Assembly: GCF_043944905.1 (NCBI RefSeq) | Contig: NZ_JBIMSN010000052.1 | Span: forward strand, 77,120-141,119 | Direction: 5' to 3' | DNA: 64,000 bases | Origin: Antrihabitans spumae | Lineage (GTDB): Bacteria; Actinomycetota; Actinomycetes; Mycobacteriales; Mycobacteriaceae | Shown here: one piece after another, positions 26,236-36,120 of the stretch | Position numbering within the stretch: the first letter of the stretch is position 1 | Layout of the letters: each line of letters begins with the position of its first letter | The notes under the pieces: model-generated | What the model was told of the DNA's origin: nothing | Seen by the model: the letters and a program-made list of their open reading frames with translations, nothing else | The model's database searches: none | Position numbers and translations under genes: made by a program

Positions 26236-27084
26236 ATGAAGAACTTCAAGAACAAGGTTGCAGTGATTACTGGCGCAGGGTCGGGCATCGGGCGCAGTCT
26301 CGCGCTGAACCTGGCCGAACGAGGTGCCGAACTCGCTTTGTCCGATGTCGACACCGCCGCCGTGGCTGATACCGCTGGTCGCTGTGAGAAGTTGGGGGCC
26401 AAAGCAATTCCGTTCGAGCTCGACGTTGCGAACCGTGCGGCGGTTCATGCGCATGCAAGTGATGTTCGCGGTGAATTCGGCAGAGTGAATCTGGTGTTCA
26501 ACAACGCGGGTGTTGCTTTGAACGCGGATGTCGTCGACATGTCGTGGGAGGACTTCGACTGGTTGATGAACATCAACTTCTGGGGCGTCGCGCATGGCAC
26601 GAAGGCGTTTCTGCCCGACCTCATCGATTCCGGTGACGGGCACATCGTCAATGTCTCGTCCGTCTTCGGGCTCATCGGCATACCGTCGCAAAGTGCCTAC
26701 AACGCAGCGAAGTTCGCGGTCCGTGGCTTCACCGAAGCATTGCGGCAGGAACTGAAGATCGCACGGCACCCGGTCGGAGTCACGTGTGTGCATCCCGGCG
26801 GCATCAAGACGAACATCGCGGTGAATGCGCGTGGCATTCCGGAAGGTGTCGACACCGAAGATATTCGTCGCGGGTTCCAGATGATCGCGTTGACCAGCCC
26901 CGAAGCGGCGGCTCGAATCATCCTAAAGGGGGTGGAGAAGAACAAGGCACGGGTTCTGATCGGTGCCGATGCGCGTGGTTTCGATCTGATCCCACGCGTT
27001 GTCGGTCCACGGTACGAGGATCTCGGGGTGCCGCTGTACCGGATCGGCCGACGCGCAGCGGGACGCCTCGGATTCGAGCTGTAG
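26236..27084 (+). CDS. short-chain dehydrogenase/reductase (SadH-like)
   Basis: This 282-residue classical SDR has a cofactor loop TGAGSGIG (12-19), FNNAG (88-92), Ser at 141-142 and the catalytic Tyr155-x3-Lys159 (YNAAK). It most likely interconverts an alcohol and a ketone or aldehyde with NAD(P). The ATG has AAAGGACAGAG upstream. Position between a BVMO and a ferredoxin reductase in one operon suggests it makes the ketone substrate of the BVMO. Confidence 0.88.
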   Translation: MKNFKNKVAVITGAGSGIGRSLALNLAERGAELALSDVDTAAVADTAGRCEKLGAKAIPFELDVANRAAVHAHASDVRGEFGRVNLVFNNAGVALNADVVDMSWEDFDWLMNINFWGVAHGTKAFLPDLIDSGDGHIVNVSSVFGLIGIPSQSAYNAAKFAVRGFTEALRQELKIARHPVGVTCVHPGGIKTNIAVNARGIPEGVDTEDIRRGFQMIALTSPEAAARIILKGVEKNKARVLIGADARGFDLIPRVVGPRYEDLGVPLYRIGRRAAGRLGFEL

Positions 27085-27093
27085 CGGCCTGTC

Positions 27094-28140
27094 ATGTCGA
27101 GTCGTGTGCACACGCTGGAAGTGGTCGAGGTGATCAAGGAGACCGACGAGGCCGCATCGTTGGTCTTCGCCGTTCCGGACGAACTCGTCGAGCGCTTCCG
27201 ATATCACCCGGGACAGTTTCTGACGGTGGAGATTCCGAGCGATCGAACCGGCTCGGTCGCACGGTGCTACTCGCTGTCGAGCTCGCCACACCTCGACGAC
27301 GAACTCGTCGTCACCGTCAAGCGGACGATCGATGGCTACGGCTCGAACTGGTTGTGCGACAACGTCTCTGTCGGTACCCGACTGCGGGTGCTCACGCCGT
27401 CGGGGGTCTTCGTACCGGAGACGCTCGATGCAGATCTGCTGCTTCTCGCGGCAGGCAGTGGCATCACGCCGATCATGTCGATCGCCAAGTCGGCGTTGCT
27501 CGCAGGAGCAGGCAACGTGTATCTGGTTTACGCGAACGTCGGAGTCGAATCGGTGATCTTCGGTGCCGAGATTGCCGAGATGATCGTCGAGTTCCCCGAT
27601 CGGTTTCAGGTGGTGCACTGGCTCGAATCGGAGCGTGGTCTGCCGACCGTCGACGATCTCGCCGAGTTGTTGGTTCTGTGCGAGCGATACGACACGTTCG
27701 TCTGTGGCCCGACGTTGTTTATGGCGGTCTGCCGCGCTGCGCTGCAGGTGATCGGGACGCCTGACAAGCATGTCCACATCGAGAAGTTCCTGTCGCTGAC
27801 CGGTGATCCGTTCGCCGACATCGTCGTCGCCGACTCGTGCACAACCGCCTCGACCACAACCCCTACGGCGGTGGCGACGGTCGAGATCGACGGCCGCAGC
27901 ATCGACATCGAGTGGCCGCGCGACACTCCGCTGCTCGACGTGTTGCTCGGAAAAGGTGTCGACGCGCCGTACTCGTGCCGGGCGGGGGAGTGCAGCGCGT
28001 GCGCATGCACCGTGCGATCGGGTGAGGTGCGAATGCGCAAGAACGACACCCTCGTCGATGCCGATCTGGCGCTCGGACTGACACTCGCGTGCCAGGCGGT
28101 GCCCGTCAGCGAGCGGGTCGAGATCGCGTTCGATCAGTAG
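27094..28140 (+). CDS. KshB-like ferredoxin reductase, last gene of diiron operon
   Basis: This 348-residue FAD/NAD/[2Fe-2S] reductase is a paralogue of 816-1883. It has RCYSLSSSP for FAD, GSGITPIMS and CGPTLF for NAD, and CRAGECSACAC with a later CQ for the plant-type iron-sulfur cluster. It is 9 bases after the SDR stop. An oxygenase operon ending in its own reductase is a common arrangement, and the intact diiron oxygenase is the obvious partner. That pairing is inferred from position. Confidence 0.87.
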   Translation: MSSRVHTLEVVEVIKETDEAASLVFAVPDELVERFRYHPGQFLTVEIPSDRTGSVARCYSLSSSPHLDDELVVTVKRTIDGYGSNWLCDNVSVGTRLRVLTPSGVFVPETLDADLLLLAAGSGITPIMSIAKSALLAGAGNVYLVYANVGVESVIFGAEIAEMIVEFPDRFQVVHWLESERGLPTVDDLAELLVLCERYDTFVCGPTLFMAVCRAALQVIGTPDKHVHIEKFLSLTGDPFADIVVADSCTTASTTTPTAVATVEIDGRSIDIEWPRDTPLLDVLLGKGVDAPYSCRAGECSACACTVRSGEVRMRKNDTLVDADLALGLTLACQAVPVSERVEIAFDQ

Positions 28141-28154
28141 CGAGTACCGACAGC

Positions 28155-28823
28155 TCAGGCGGGCGTCCAGTCGATGACCGCTCTGATGTGAGCCTCGCCC
28201 GCACTGTCGGCGACGAACAGCAGTTCGTCGCCGGGTTCCAGCACGTCGTCGGGCGTTGGAAGAATGATCTCGGTACCACGGAGCACGGTAACCAACGCGG
28301 TGTTCTCGGGTAGTACCAACTCTCGCACCTGCAGCCCGACGATCGGACTGTCAACGGGCAAGGTCAATTTGGCGAGATTCGCCTTCGCCTTGCCGAGTCC
28401 GCGCAACCTGATGAGATGCCCGACATCGATGGCACCCTCCACTCCGGCGACCATCGCGACCGGCGTCGAGACCGCTACGTCGACGCCCCACGCCTCGGTG
28501 AACAGCCATTGGTTGTCGGCCTCGTTGACTCGGGCTACGACCCTGTTCACCCCGAACTCGGTCTTCGCAAGCAGAGCCGCGGCGAGGTTCACCTTGTCAT
28601 CACCGGTCGCTGCGATCATCACATCGCACAGTTCCATCCCGCACTCTTCGAGTGACGCGAGCTCGCATGCGTCGGCGAGCAGCCAATCGGCAGCGGGAAC
28701 GGTGTGTGGCTCGTAGCGGCGAGGTGCGATCTCGATGAGCAGGACCTTGTGGCCCGCGTCGAGCAGTTCCTGCGCGACGGACCGACCGACCGCGCCGGCC
28801 CCCGCAATCCCGATGCGCATCAT
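28155..28823 (-). CDS. TrkA-type NAD-binding potassium regulator
   Basis: This 222-residue protein has an N-terminal RCK/TrkA_N domain (MRIGIAGAGAVGRSVAQEL with GxGxxG, AATGDDKVNL) and a C-terminal TrkA_C domain (about 135-215). Such proteins bind NAD(H) or nucleotides and gate K+ transporters at the membrane face. The ATG at 28823 has GGCGAGGAGG upstream. It is divergent from a K+/H+ antiporter that has its own TrkA_C domain, so both probably serve potassium homeostasis. Confidence 0.85.
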   Translation of the reverse strand: MMRIGIAGAGAVGRSVAQELLDAGHKVLLIEIAPRRYEPHTVPAADWLLADACELASLEECGMELCDVMIAATGDDKVNLAAALLAKTEFGVNRVVARVNEADNQWLFTEAWGVDVAVSTPVAMVAGVEGAIDVGHLIRLRGLGKAKANLAKLTLPVDSPIVGLQVRELVLPENTALVTVLRGTEIILPTPDDVLEPGDELLFVADSAGEAHIRAVIDWTPA

Positions 28824-28971
28824 CGGCCTCCTCGCCGCACCGTCGACGGTGCACAGACACATCATGGCCCATCCGCTCGAGCCGACTAGCTCGGCTGCGT
28901 GGTCACCGTTGGCGTTCCTACTGATTTACTTGGCGGAGCCACATCTCTTCGATGGCTCGAACGGGGTCGAA

Positions 28972-30468
28972 ATGACGTTGCAGCAGCTCTACCTCGCGTT
29001 GCTCGCCGGTGGATTGGTGCTGCTCGCGAGCATCGTCGCCACTCGGCTGGCGACTCGAGTCGGGTTGCCGAGTCTGCTGCTTTTCCTGGCGGTCGGCGTT
29101 GCCCTCGGAGAAGATGGCATCGGCATGCAGTTCGACGACGTCCAGCTTGCCAGGGATCTCGGAACCATCGCGTTGGCCGTCATCCTTGTCGAAGGTGGAC
29201 TTACGACGCGGTTCGGCGACATCCGCAACGTGCTTGGGCCCGCCGGAGTGCTGGCAACTGTCGGGGTGGGGGTCAGTACTCTCGTCGCCGCCGCGGGCGC
29301 GCACCTACTGCTCGGAATCGACTGGCAGCTTGCGCTGCTGCTCGGCGCGATCGTATCCTCGACAGACGCTGCCGCCGTGTTCTCGGTTCTCCGCGTGCTG
29401 CCGCTGCCGAGGCGAGTCGCAGGACTGCTCGAAGCGGAGTCGGGTTTCAACGATGCCCCCGCGGTCATACTCGTCTTGATATTCAGTGCAACGCCGATGG
29501 CCGTCTCGCCGCCGAGTGCGCTCGCCGAGTTGATCTACGATTTGGCAGTCGGTGCCGCAATTGGTTTGGTAGGCGGGTATATCGGTGCAATTGCACTGCG
29601 CCGCATTGCCTTACCGGCGTCCGGTCTCTATCCACTCGCAACCTTCGGGCTCGGCATGGTGTCCTTCGCCGCTGCGGGCAGCATCGATGCCAGCGGGTTT
29701 CTCGCCGCTTATCTCGCTGCGGTAGTCCTCGCGAACTCCGGGCTGCCGCATCGTGCTGCGAACCGCTCGTTCGCGGAAGGTCTTGGCTGGCTCGCCCAGA
29801 TCGGCTTGTTCGTCCTACTCGGATTGCTGGTTTCGCCGAGCGAACTGATCGACGAGCTTGTGCCTGCCATCGTCGTCGGAATCATCCTGCTGCTCGTCGG
29901 CCGACCGCTGTCCGTTGTGATCTCGCTGGCCGGATTCCGGGTGCCGTGGCAGGAGCAGGTCTTTCTGTCATGGGCTGGGCTGCGTGGAGCGGTCCCGATC
30001 GTCCTCGCCACGTACCCGATCGTGGAAGGTGTACCGGACGCTGGCCGCCTGCTCAACATCGTCTTCATTCTCGTCGTGGTCTTCACCCTGATCCAGGGCC
30101 CGAGCCTGCGGCCCGTCGCTCACCGAATGGGCCTGATCCGTCGCGACTCCACACGCGAGATCCAGGTCGAATCAGCGCCACTGGACGTGTTGGAAGCCGA
30201 ACTGTTGACGATGACAGTTCTGCCCAAGTCACGCCTGCACGATGTCTCGGTTCTCGAACTGCGGCTGCCAGACCCGAGCGTCATCACCCTGATCATTCGC
30301 GAGGGTCACACGTTCGTCCCACAGCCGGACACTCGCATCGAGGTCGGTGACGAGCTGCTGATCGTCACCACGAGCAAGACTCGGGAAGTGGCGGAACGTC
30401 GACTCCGCGCGGTGAGCCGACGTGGCAAATTGGCGCACTGGTTCGACGAATACGGGGAACGAGACTGA
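28972..30468 (+). CDS. K+/H+ antiporter (CPA1, NhaP2/CvrA type)
   Basis: This 498-residue protein has about 12 membrane segments carrying the conserved SSTDAAAVFSVLR and EAESGFNDAPAV transport motifs. A soluble C-terminal TrkA_C-like domain (about 400-480, ending GDELLIVTTSKTREV) follows. It would exchange potassium for protons. The start MTLQQLYLALLAGG at 28972 matches the usual short N-terminus. An ATG at 28864 is in frame but would add an atypical extension. Confidence 0.85.
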   Translation: MTLQQLYLALLAGGLVLLASIVATRLATRVGLPSLLLFLAVGVALGEDGIGMQFDDVQLARDLGTIALAVILVEGGLTTRFGDIRNVLGPAGVLATVGVGVSTLVAAAGAHLLLGIDWQLALLLGAIVSSTDAAAVFSVLRVLPLPRRVAGLLEAESGFNDAPAVILVLIFSATPMAVSPPSALAELIYDLAVGAAIGLVGGYIGAIALRRIALPASGLYPLATFGLGMVSFAAAGSIDASGFLAAYLAAVVLANSGLPHRAANRSFAEGLGWLAQIGLFVLLGLLVSPSELIDELVPAIVVGIILLLVGRPLSVVISLAGFRVPWQEQVFLSWAGLRGAVPIVLATYPIVEGVPDAGRLLNIVFILVVVFTLIQGPSLRPVAHRMGLIRRDSTREIQVESAPLDVLEAELLTMTVLPKSRLHDVSVLELRLPDPSVITLIIREGHTFVPQPDTRIEVGDELLIVTTSKTREVAERRLRAVSRRGKLAHWFDEYGERD

Positions 30469-30595
30469 GCTTCGCCTGAGGCCGCGCTGACCGACTTGGG
30501 CGGACTTGTCCCCTGAAACGAGAGCCCTCGGATACCCTCGATGCAGGGGGTCCCACCCTGGTCGGGGCCGAGGACTTGGAGCACGAATCGGTGAT

Positions 30596-32381
30596 GTGAA
30601 CGGAATCGGTGGCTGGCTGCGCCTACGCGGCACCCGCGCCCCCGGCGTCGTAAGCCCGGCGGTCATGGCACGCACAACAGGTGCGTTCTTCACCTTCGGC
30701 GGCGTGTTCGGCTTGGCTCAGACAGCTGTCATGCCCGTCGACATGCGAGGCAGCCGACTTGTCTGCGGCCTGCTCGCCGCCGCGTGTCTGTTTATGGGAA
30801 TCGTGATCCTGGCGCTCGGTGATCGTATCCCCGTCAGACAACAGCAATGGTTGCTCTTCTCGCCGACGCCGTTTGTCGCCGCTGGGGTCTGGGAGTCGAC
30901 GAGCAACATTGCGGCGATCGGCGTCGCGGGCTTCTTCGTGACCGTCACGTGCACCGGGGCTTTCTTTCTGTCGTGGCCGGCCGCGTCGGCGAATACGGTG
31001 ATCGGTGTCGTGTGTTGTATGACGACGCTGGGCCTTCGGCCCGGATTGCAATGGTGGGCTGGTCTGGTGACCTCAGGGGTGGTCATCGCCGTGTTTTTCG
31101 TTGTCGGCGTGCTGATGCGTGTGGCGTCGGAAGCCGACGTCGATCCACTGACCGGGCTATTGAACAGGCGCGGGTTCGCCCGACAGTTGGAACTCGAAAT
31201 CGCCCGCGCGACGAAGAGTCGAACCGCTCTCGCTCTGATACTCGTCGATCTCGATCGGTTCAAGGACATCAACGACGAAAGTGGTCATGCCGCCGGCGAC
31301 GTCGCCCTGCAGGAAGTGGCCGATACGTGGCGAAAGATGTTGGGCACCAACGCAATACTTGCCCGAATCGGAGGCGACGAATTCACGTTGCTGCTTCCCG
31401 GATGCTGCGAACGCGATGCGGTACGCGTCGCCGAAAGCATGCGTAACGCGATATCGGTGGGATGTTCGGCCGGCATCACAGCCTGGCATCTCGGCGAGTC
31501 CGCATCGTTTATGGTCAGCCGAGCAGACGTCGGCCTGTATCGCGCGAAGGAGGCCGGACGCAATCGATCCGTCGTCGAGACGTCACACCAACCCTTGCTT
31601 GCAGCAGAATTGGTCGAAGCCATCGAAAACGACAGACTGAACGTCGCCTTCCAGCCGATCGTCGCCGTCGACGCCGGTGCTTCCGTCATAGGTTTCGAAG
31701 CCTTGCTGCGTTGGTGCTCCGCGACCCAAAAAGGCGTAACCCCAGCGGAAATCATTCGAGTTGCCGAAGAATACGAACTTATCTCGAGCCTGGGTCGGCA
31801 GGTACTCGCAACTGCCTGCAGGCAGGCTGTGGTGTTGCAGCGCATGTGCACCGATCGTGCATTGATGTTGAGCGTCAACGTATCCGGCCTCGAACTGATT
31901 CGCGCCGACTATGTGCGAAGCGTGAACGAGGTGCTGCAGAAAACCGGATGGCCGAGTGCACAATTGGTGCTGGGAGGTAACCGAGAGCGTCCTCGATCTC
32001 GATGCCAGAACTACCTACGCGAACTTGACGGAGCTACGCGCGCAGGGCGTCCGAATCGCAATAGACGATTTCGGCACAGGCTATTCGTCGCTGAGCAGAC
32101 TCGCGTCGCTGCCGACCGACATACTCAAGTTGGATGCCTCGTTTGTCGCTGCAGTCCAAGCAGATTCGCCGCCGCCGCCGCTGCTGAGCGTGATCGCGAA
32201 GCTGAGCGAGAAGCTCGGCCTGCCGGTCATCATCGAAGGTGTCGAGAACGACGAGCAGGCAGCCGTCCTGGAGCCGCTGGGATTCACTCTGGCACAAGGC
32301 TTCTACTACGGACGTCCGCAGGAAATGGACATCCTCGTCGCGAGCGCGGATGCTGCTCGGCACGCGGACACTCGTCGGTGA
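30596..32381 (+). pseudogene. membrane GGDEF-EAL cyclic-di-GMP protein with frameshift
   Basis: An N-terminal block of about six membrane helices is followed by a GGDEF domain with intact RIGGDEFTLLLPG and an EAL domain (EALLRW at the start). At 31970-31975 (CTGGGA) the frame is lost: one frame reads SAQLVLGGNRERP, the next continues with EVTESVLDLDAR, IDDFGTGYSSL, LKLDASFV and IIEGVEND. Removing one G from the GGG at 31972-31974 restores a full EAL domain of normal length. As it stands, the cyclase could be made but the phosphodiesterase would be truncated at about codon 459. Start GTG 30596 is tentative. A sequencing error in the G-run cannot be excluded. Confidence 0.8.
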
Positions 32382-32395
32382 ATCAGCGCTCCGGC

Positions 32396-32812
32396 TTACG
32401 CTTTGGGGGAGAAGAGTTCGAGAGCGATGTTGTCCGGATCGCGGAACTCCAGAATGTATCCCGCACCGATATCCTTGACGCCGTCATGCTCGATTCCCTC
32501 GTCGTCGAGCAACTTCGCGGCATCGTCGAGTGCGGCCTTGTCCGCGACGGCGAAGCTGAGGTGGTCGAGCCCGGTACGGTCCTCGTCGAACCCGTCCTTG
32601 GACACCGGACGTAATCCGAGCAACGAATCACCCAGCTTGTAGATCACGCCGCCGAACAGGAAAGACAGCTGCTCGCGAGTGGCGTCGTCCGCATCGGCCG
32701 GTAGCTCGAACGCGACCGGCAGCGCGAAGATGTCGTCGTAGAACGCTCGGGACTTTTCGATATCCGTCACGGTCAGTCGGACGTGGGCAAATGCATTCGT
32801 TGCAATAGGCAT
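32396..32812 (-). CDS. VOC-superfamily (glyoxalase/dioxygenase-like) protein
   Basis: This 138-residue single-module VOC protein has FAHVRLTVTDIEKSRAFYDDIF at the start and GLDHLSFAV and FRDPDNIALELF at the end. These are typical beta-alpha-beta-beta-beta repeats with metal-ligand-type His and Glu. The specific reaction (lyase, dioxygenase or drug binding) cannot be assigned. It lies downstream of the P450/BVMO operon beyond a palindromic terminator-like element, so it is probably separate. Confidence 0.82.
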   Translation of the reverse strand: MPIATNAFAHVRLTVTDIEKSRAFYDDIFALPVAFELPADADDATREQLSFLFGGVIYKLGDSLLGLRPVSKDGFDEDRTGLDHLSFAVADKAALDDAAKLLDDEGIEHDGVKDIGAGYILEFRDPDNIALELFSPKA

Positions 32813-32845
32813 ATTTCCGACCGTACGCCTCGGGGCGCTCCGCCC

Positions 32846-32903
32846 CTCGTGAGCACTTTCGGAGGTCGGGCCCGCCGAAAGGACGCACGAGCGGCGCAGC
32901 CGC
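32846..32903. repeat. dispersed palindromic element, copy 2 (inverted)
   Basis: Arms 32846-32862 and 32875-32891 pair with three mismatches. Read on the minus strand the element is CTCGTGCGTCCTTTCGG, loop CGGGCCCGACCT, then the second arm, closely matching copy 1 at 3827-3872. A second small palindrome, GCGGCGCAGCCGC (32891-32903), adjoins it and also adjoins copy 3. It starts right after the stop of the broken BVMO. Confidence 0.7.
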
Positions 32904-34409
32904 CTACCCGAAGCTGTAATCCGACATCTTGAATCGCCTACTACGAATTGCCGATTCGATGGTTGTAGTCGGGCGCAGGGGTACGTCGCCGTTCTTGTCG
33001 AAGTAGTAGCTGTTCGCGTTGGCGCAGCTGTCCTGCCAGAAGATTTGGTTGCCGCGCCGTCGGAGCATCTCTGCGAAGAAGCGATCGTTCGCGGCCTGAG
33101 TCACTTCGACATAGGCCGCGCGCTCCTTTCTGGCGTGCTCGAGAACCCGGATGATGTGTGCAGTCTGGGCCTCGATGAGCGCGAAGTAGGAGGAGCCGTT
33201 GTAGCCGTAGGGCCCGAAGATGGTGAAGTAGTTGGGAAATCCGGGTACGGAGATGCCTTCGTAGGCTTGGAGCCGATGCTCGTTCCATCAGTCGGTGAGG
33301 TCGAGTCCGTCGACGCCACGCAAGGTGTAGGTCGGCATGTTGTCCGGATCCATCACCTTGAAGCCTGTCGCAAGGATCAGGACATCGATTTCCCTTGCGC
33401 AGCCTTCGGCGCTATGGACCGCGTCGGCGCTGATGTGTGTGATCGGACTCGTTTCGAGTACTACATTGTCGCGGTTGAACGTGGACAGGTAGCTGTTGTG
33501 AAAGCTTGGCCGCTTGCAGCCGAGACCGTAACGAGGAGTGAGCTTTTCGCGGGTCTCCGGATCGGTGACCTGCGATCTGACGTAGGCACGTGCGGCCTTC
33601 TCGGCGGCGGGACGAAAATGCAGGATCCCTTCGTAGTGTGCGGCGACGGGGAACGTGATTTCGACGAATGCCTGACTCGCGAGTCGGGCAACGGTCTGGC
33701 TGCCAGGAATGCGGCCAAGTGCCCACTGCATCGGCCGCGACAGTGCGATGTCCGGTTTGGGCATGCACCAGATCGGCGTCCGCTGATACACGGTCAGCTG
33801 ATCGACCTCGGGCGCGATCGCGGGAATGATCTGGACTGCGGACGCGCCGGTGCCGATAACGGCGACCCGCTTGCCGCGAAGATCCAGGGAGTGGTCCCAG
33901 CGCGCCGTATGCATCGTGTGGCCGGCGAAATCGTCGACGCCTCGGATGTCCGGTGTGTTGGGACGCGTCAGCACGCCGGAGGCGTTGACGAGGTGGCGTG
34001 CAGTCAGTTCGTCGCCGGTCGAGGTGACCAACGGCCAGAGACCGCCGTGGCCGTCCCAGTCGGCGGTCACAACGGTCGTCTCGAATCTGAAGAACTGTGC
34101 CAAACCGTACTTGGCGACGCACTGCTCCGCGTACTGCTTGAGTTCTCTACCCGGTGCGTACGAGCGTGACCAGTCCTTGCGCTTCTCGAACGAGAACTGG
34201 TAGCTGAAGGACGGGATATCAACCGCCACACCGGGGTAGGTGTTCCAATGCCACGTACCGCCGGGCGCGTCCGCGTCGTCGATGATCAGGAAGTCCTCGA
34301 AACCGGCTTGGCGTAGCTTGATTGCGAAGCCGATACCGGAGAAGCCTCCGCCGATGATCACGACCTCGTGATGGGCAGACCTGTCTGTGTTCGGCGAAGC
34401 GGCCGTCAT
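32904..34409 (-). pseudogene. Baeyer-Villiger monooxygenase broken by in-frame TGA
   Basis: The frame encodes a 501-codon BVMO: GGGFSG Rossmann motif, GGTWHWNTYPG, complete fingerprint FAGHTMHTARW and GTGASA. A TGA at 33288-33290 (codon 374) follows GLDLTD, and the same frame continues with WNEHRLQAYEGISVPGFPNYF to the natural end. Relatives often have an aromatic residue at this point, so a Trp TGG to TGA change is the simplest explanation. The ATG at 34409 overlaps the hydrolase stop. It is the last gene of a coupled four-gene operon. Loss would stop the pathway at the ketone; sequencing error or readthrough are alternatives. Confidence 0.85.
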
Positions 34410-35326
34410 GGCGTTGTCCCCTTGTTGTCGGTTGCTTGGGTCGAGTCGGTGGTAGGACCCGTGCACTTCCTGATCAGATCGGCGACGACGTTCGGGTTGT
34501 CGTACTGAGGGCAGTGACCCGAGCCGGCGATCGATCGGAGGCGGACGTCGGGATGTAGTTGTTGCAGCCGTGCCCCAGCCCGGGGGGAGCAAATCCAATC
34601 CTTGTCACCCCAGGCCAGCGTCACCGGCATCTGGAACTCGGCGTTGTCGAGAGCATGTGGATCGGCGAGTTCTGCAAGCGTCTGACCACCGAGTACCAGT
34701 TGTCTTCGCAGATCTCCCGGTCCCCAATGCGAGGCGTACCGAGACTTTGCTCTGGCGGACAAGTGACCTGACGCGACAGCGCGAGCGAAGAGGTTGCCCA
34801 TGATGGCAGGACCGGCGACCGTACCGTGCACCAGCGCCGGCGACGGTAGCGTAAGAACACGATCCAAGAGGGGACGCGTTCGAGTCAACGCCGTCATCCA
34901 CCACGGGACGATGAGTCCCGCGGGACCGATGGCGAGCACCGACACGATCGGTAGATCGGTTCTTCGAGCCGCACGCAGCGCCGCCAAGCCCCCGATCGAG
35001 TTGCCGACGAGGACTACTCCCTGCCCTGTGTCGTATTCGCGGGCAGCAGCCTCGACGAATTCGTCCAAGGCCGCGAGGACCGAACTCGACCTCGGGCGAC
35101 CGGCACGGCCGAAGTGCGGCAGGTCGACTGCAACCCCATGGTGGCCTGACTTCGCCAACTCACCCAGCACGTCTCGCCAACCGTCGGCGGAATCGGAAAA
35201 ACCATGCAGGAGCAGCACAGTCGGACCCGATCCCGGACCTTCCAGGACGCGGGTCTGCACACCGCCAACCGAAGCTACTTTTGCTGTGAGGGTGTCTTTC
35301 CTCTTGTGCGGGCTGGTAATGGTCAT
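34406..35326 (-). CDS. alpha/beta hydrolase
   Basis: This 306-residue alpha/beta-fold hydrolase has HGFSDSADGW (oxyanion region), the nucleophile elbow GNSIGG, Asp in WGDKDWI and His in GSGHCPQY. It overlaps the SDR upstream and the BVMO downstream by four bases each, so it belongs to a coupled operon with the P450. Ester or lactone hydrolysis after Baeyer-Villiger oxidation is the natural guess for its role. Confidence 0.85.
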   Translation of the reverse strand: MTITSPHKRKDTLTAKVASVGGVQTRVLEGPGSGPTVLLLHGFSDSADGWRDVLGELAKSGHHGVAVDLPHFGRAGRPRSSSVLAALDEFVEAAAREYDTGQGVVLVGNSIGGLAALRAARRTDLPIVSVLAIGPAGLIVPWWMTALTRTRPLLDRVLTLPSPALVHGTVAGPAIMGNLFARAVASGHLSARAKSRYASHWGPGDLRRQLVLGGQTLAELADPHALDNAEFQMPVTLAWGDKDWICSPRAGARLQQLHPDVRLRSIAGSGHCPQYDNPNVVADLIRKCTGPTTDSTQATDNKGTTP

Positions 35327-36120
35327 GCCCGAGCCACCAACGAGTTGAGCTGGGGGAGCAATCGCATGGCGTGGTATCCGAGCTGTGTTTCGATTCCCAC
35401 CGACACCAGCTCACGGTTGTACCGAACGGCCTGGGTGACTGCTTTCGCGACCGACTCGGGCCGGTGGCTGACGCGAAATGCTTTGGCCAGTAGCTCTTTT
35501 TCCTGCACCGCGCTCCCACGCAGTCGGGTGTTCTGCAGTATCGGTGTGTTGATCACGCCCGGACAGACTACGGATACCCCGACGTCGAGGTTGGCCCAGT
35601 CGGCTCGAAGACAGCGCGACAACATGACCACCGCCGCCTTGGACGCGCAGTACCCGGCGAGGCGGCGGTTGGGCAGGTAGGCGGCGCCGGACGCGATATT
35701 CACGATGTGCCCGCGGCGACTGTCCGTCATGTCGCGTCCGAATGTCCGGCACCCGTGGACGACGCCGTCGATGTTGATCGACCTCAGCCACACCCAGTCG
35801 TCGACCGTGGTGTCGAGGAAGGGGCCACCAACCCCGACGCCCGCATTGTTGACAAGGATGTCCACTTTGCCGACGTCGACCGAAATTTGTTGAGACAGTT
35901 CGGTTACTGCATCGGAATTGGCAACATCACACTGGTAGGAGGTCGCTTCCGCGCCACGTTGTCTGCAGGCCTCCGCGGTGGCTTTCGCCGTCGACTCGTC
36001 GATATCGGTCGCAACGACGACCGCACCGAGTCCGGCGTATCGATCGGCGATGGCAGCACCTATTCCACTGCCTGCGCCGGTGACGACGACCACCGCGCCC
36101 CGCGGGTCGATCCGGTTCAT
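35323..36120 (-). CDS. short-chain dehydrogenase/reductase
   Basis: This 265-residue classical SDR has TGAGSGIG (14-21), NNAGVG, and the catalytic YCASK. The ATG overlaps the P450 stop by four bases. It probably oxidises the alcohol made by the P450 to a ketone, which the next BVMO could then attack. This reaction order is inferred from gene order only. Confidence 0.87.
   Translation of the reverse strand: MNRIDPRGAVVVVTGAGSGIGAAIADRYAGLGAVVVATDIDESTAKATAEACRQRGAEATSYQCDVANSDAVTELSQQISVDVGKVDILVNNAGVGVGGPFLDTTVDDWVWLRSINIDGVVHGCRTFGRDMTDSRRGHIVNIASGAAYLPNRRLAGYCASKAAVVMLSRCLRADWANLDVGVSVVCPGVINTPILQNTRLRGSAVQEKELLAKAFRVSHRPESVAKAVTQAVRYNRELVSVGIETQLGYHAMRLLPQLNSLVARA

Noticed and set aside
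28864..28971. ATG at 28864 as the antiporter start
   Set aside because: It adds 36 atypical residues; the ATG at 28972 matches the short N-terminus usual for the family.
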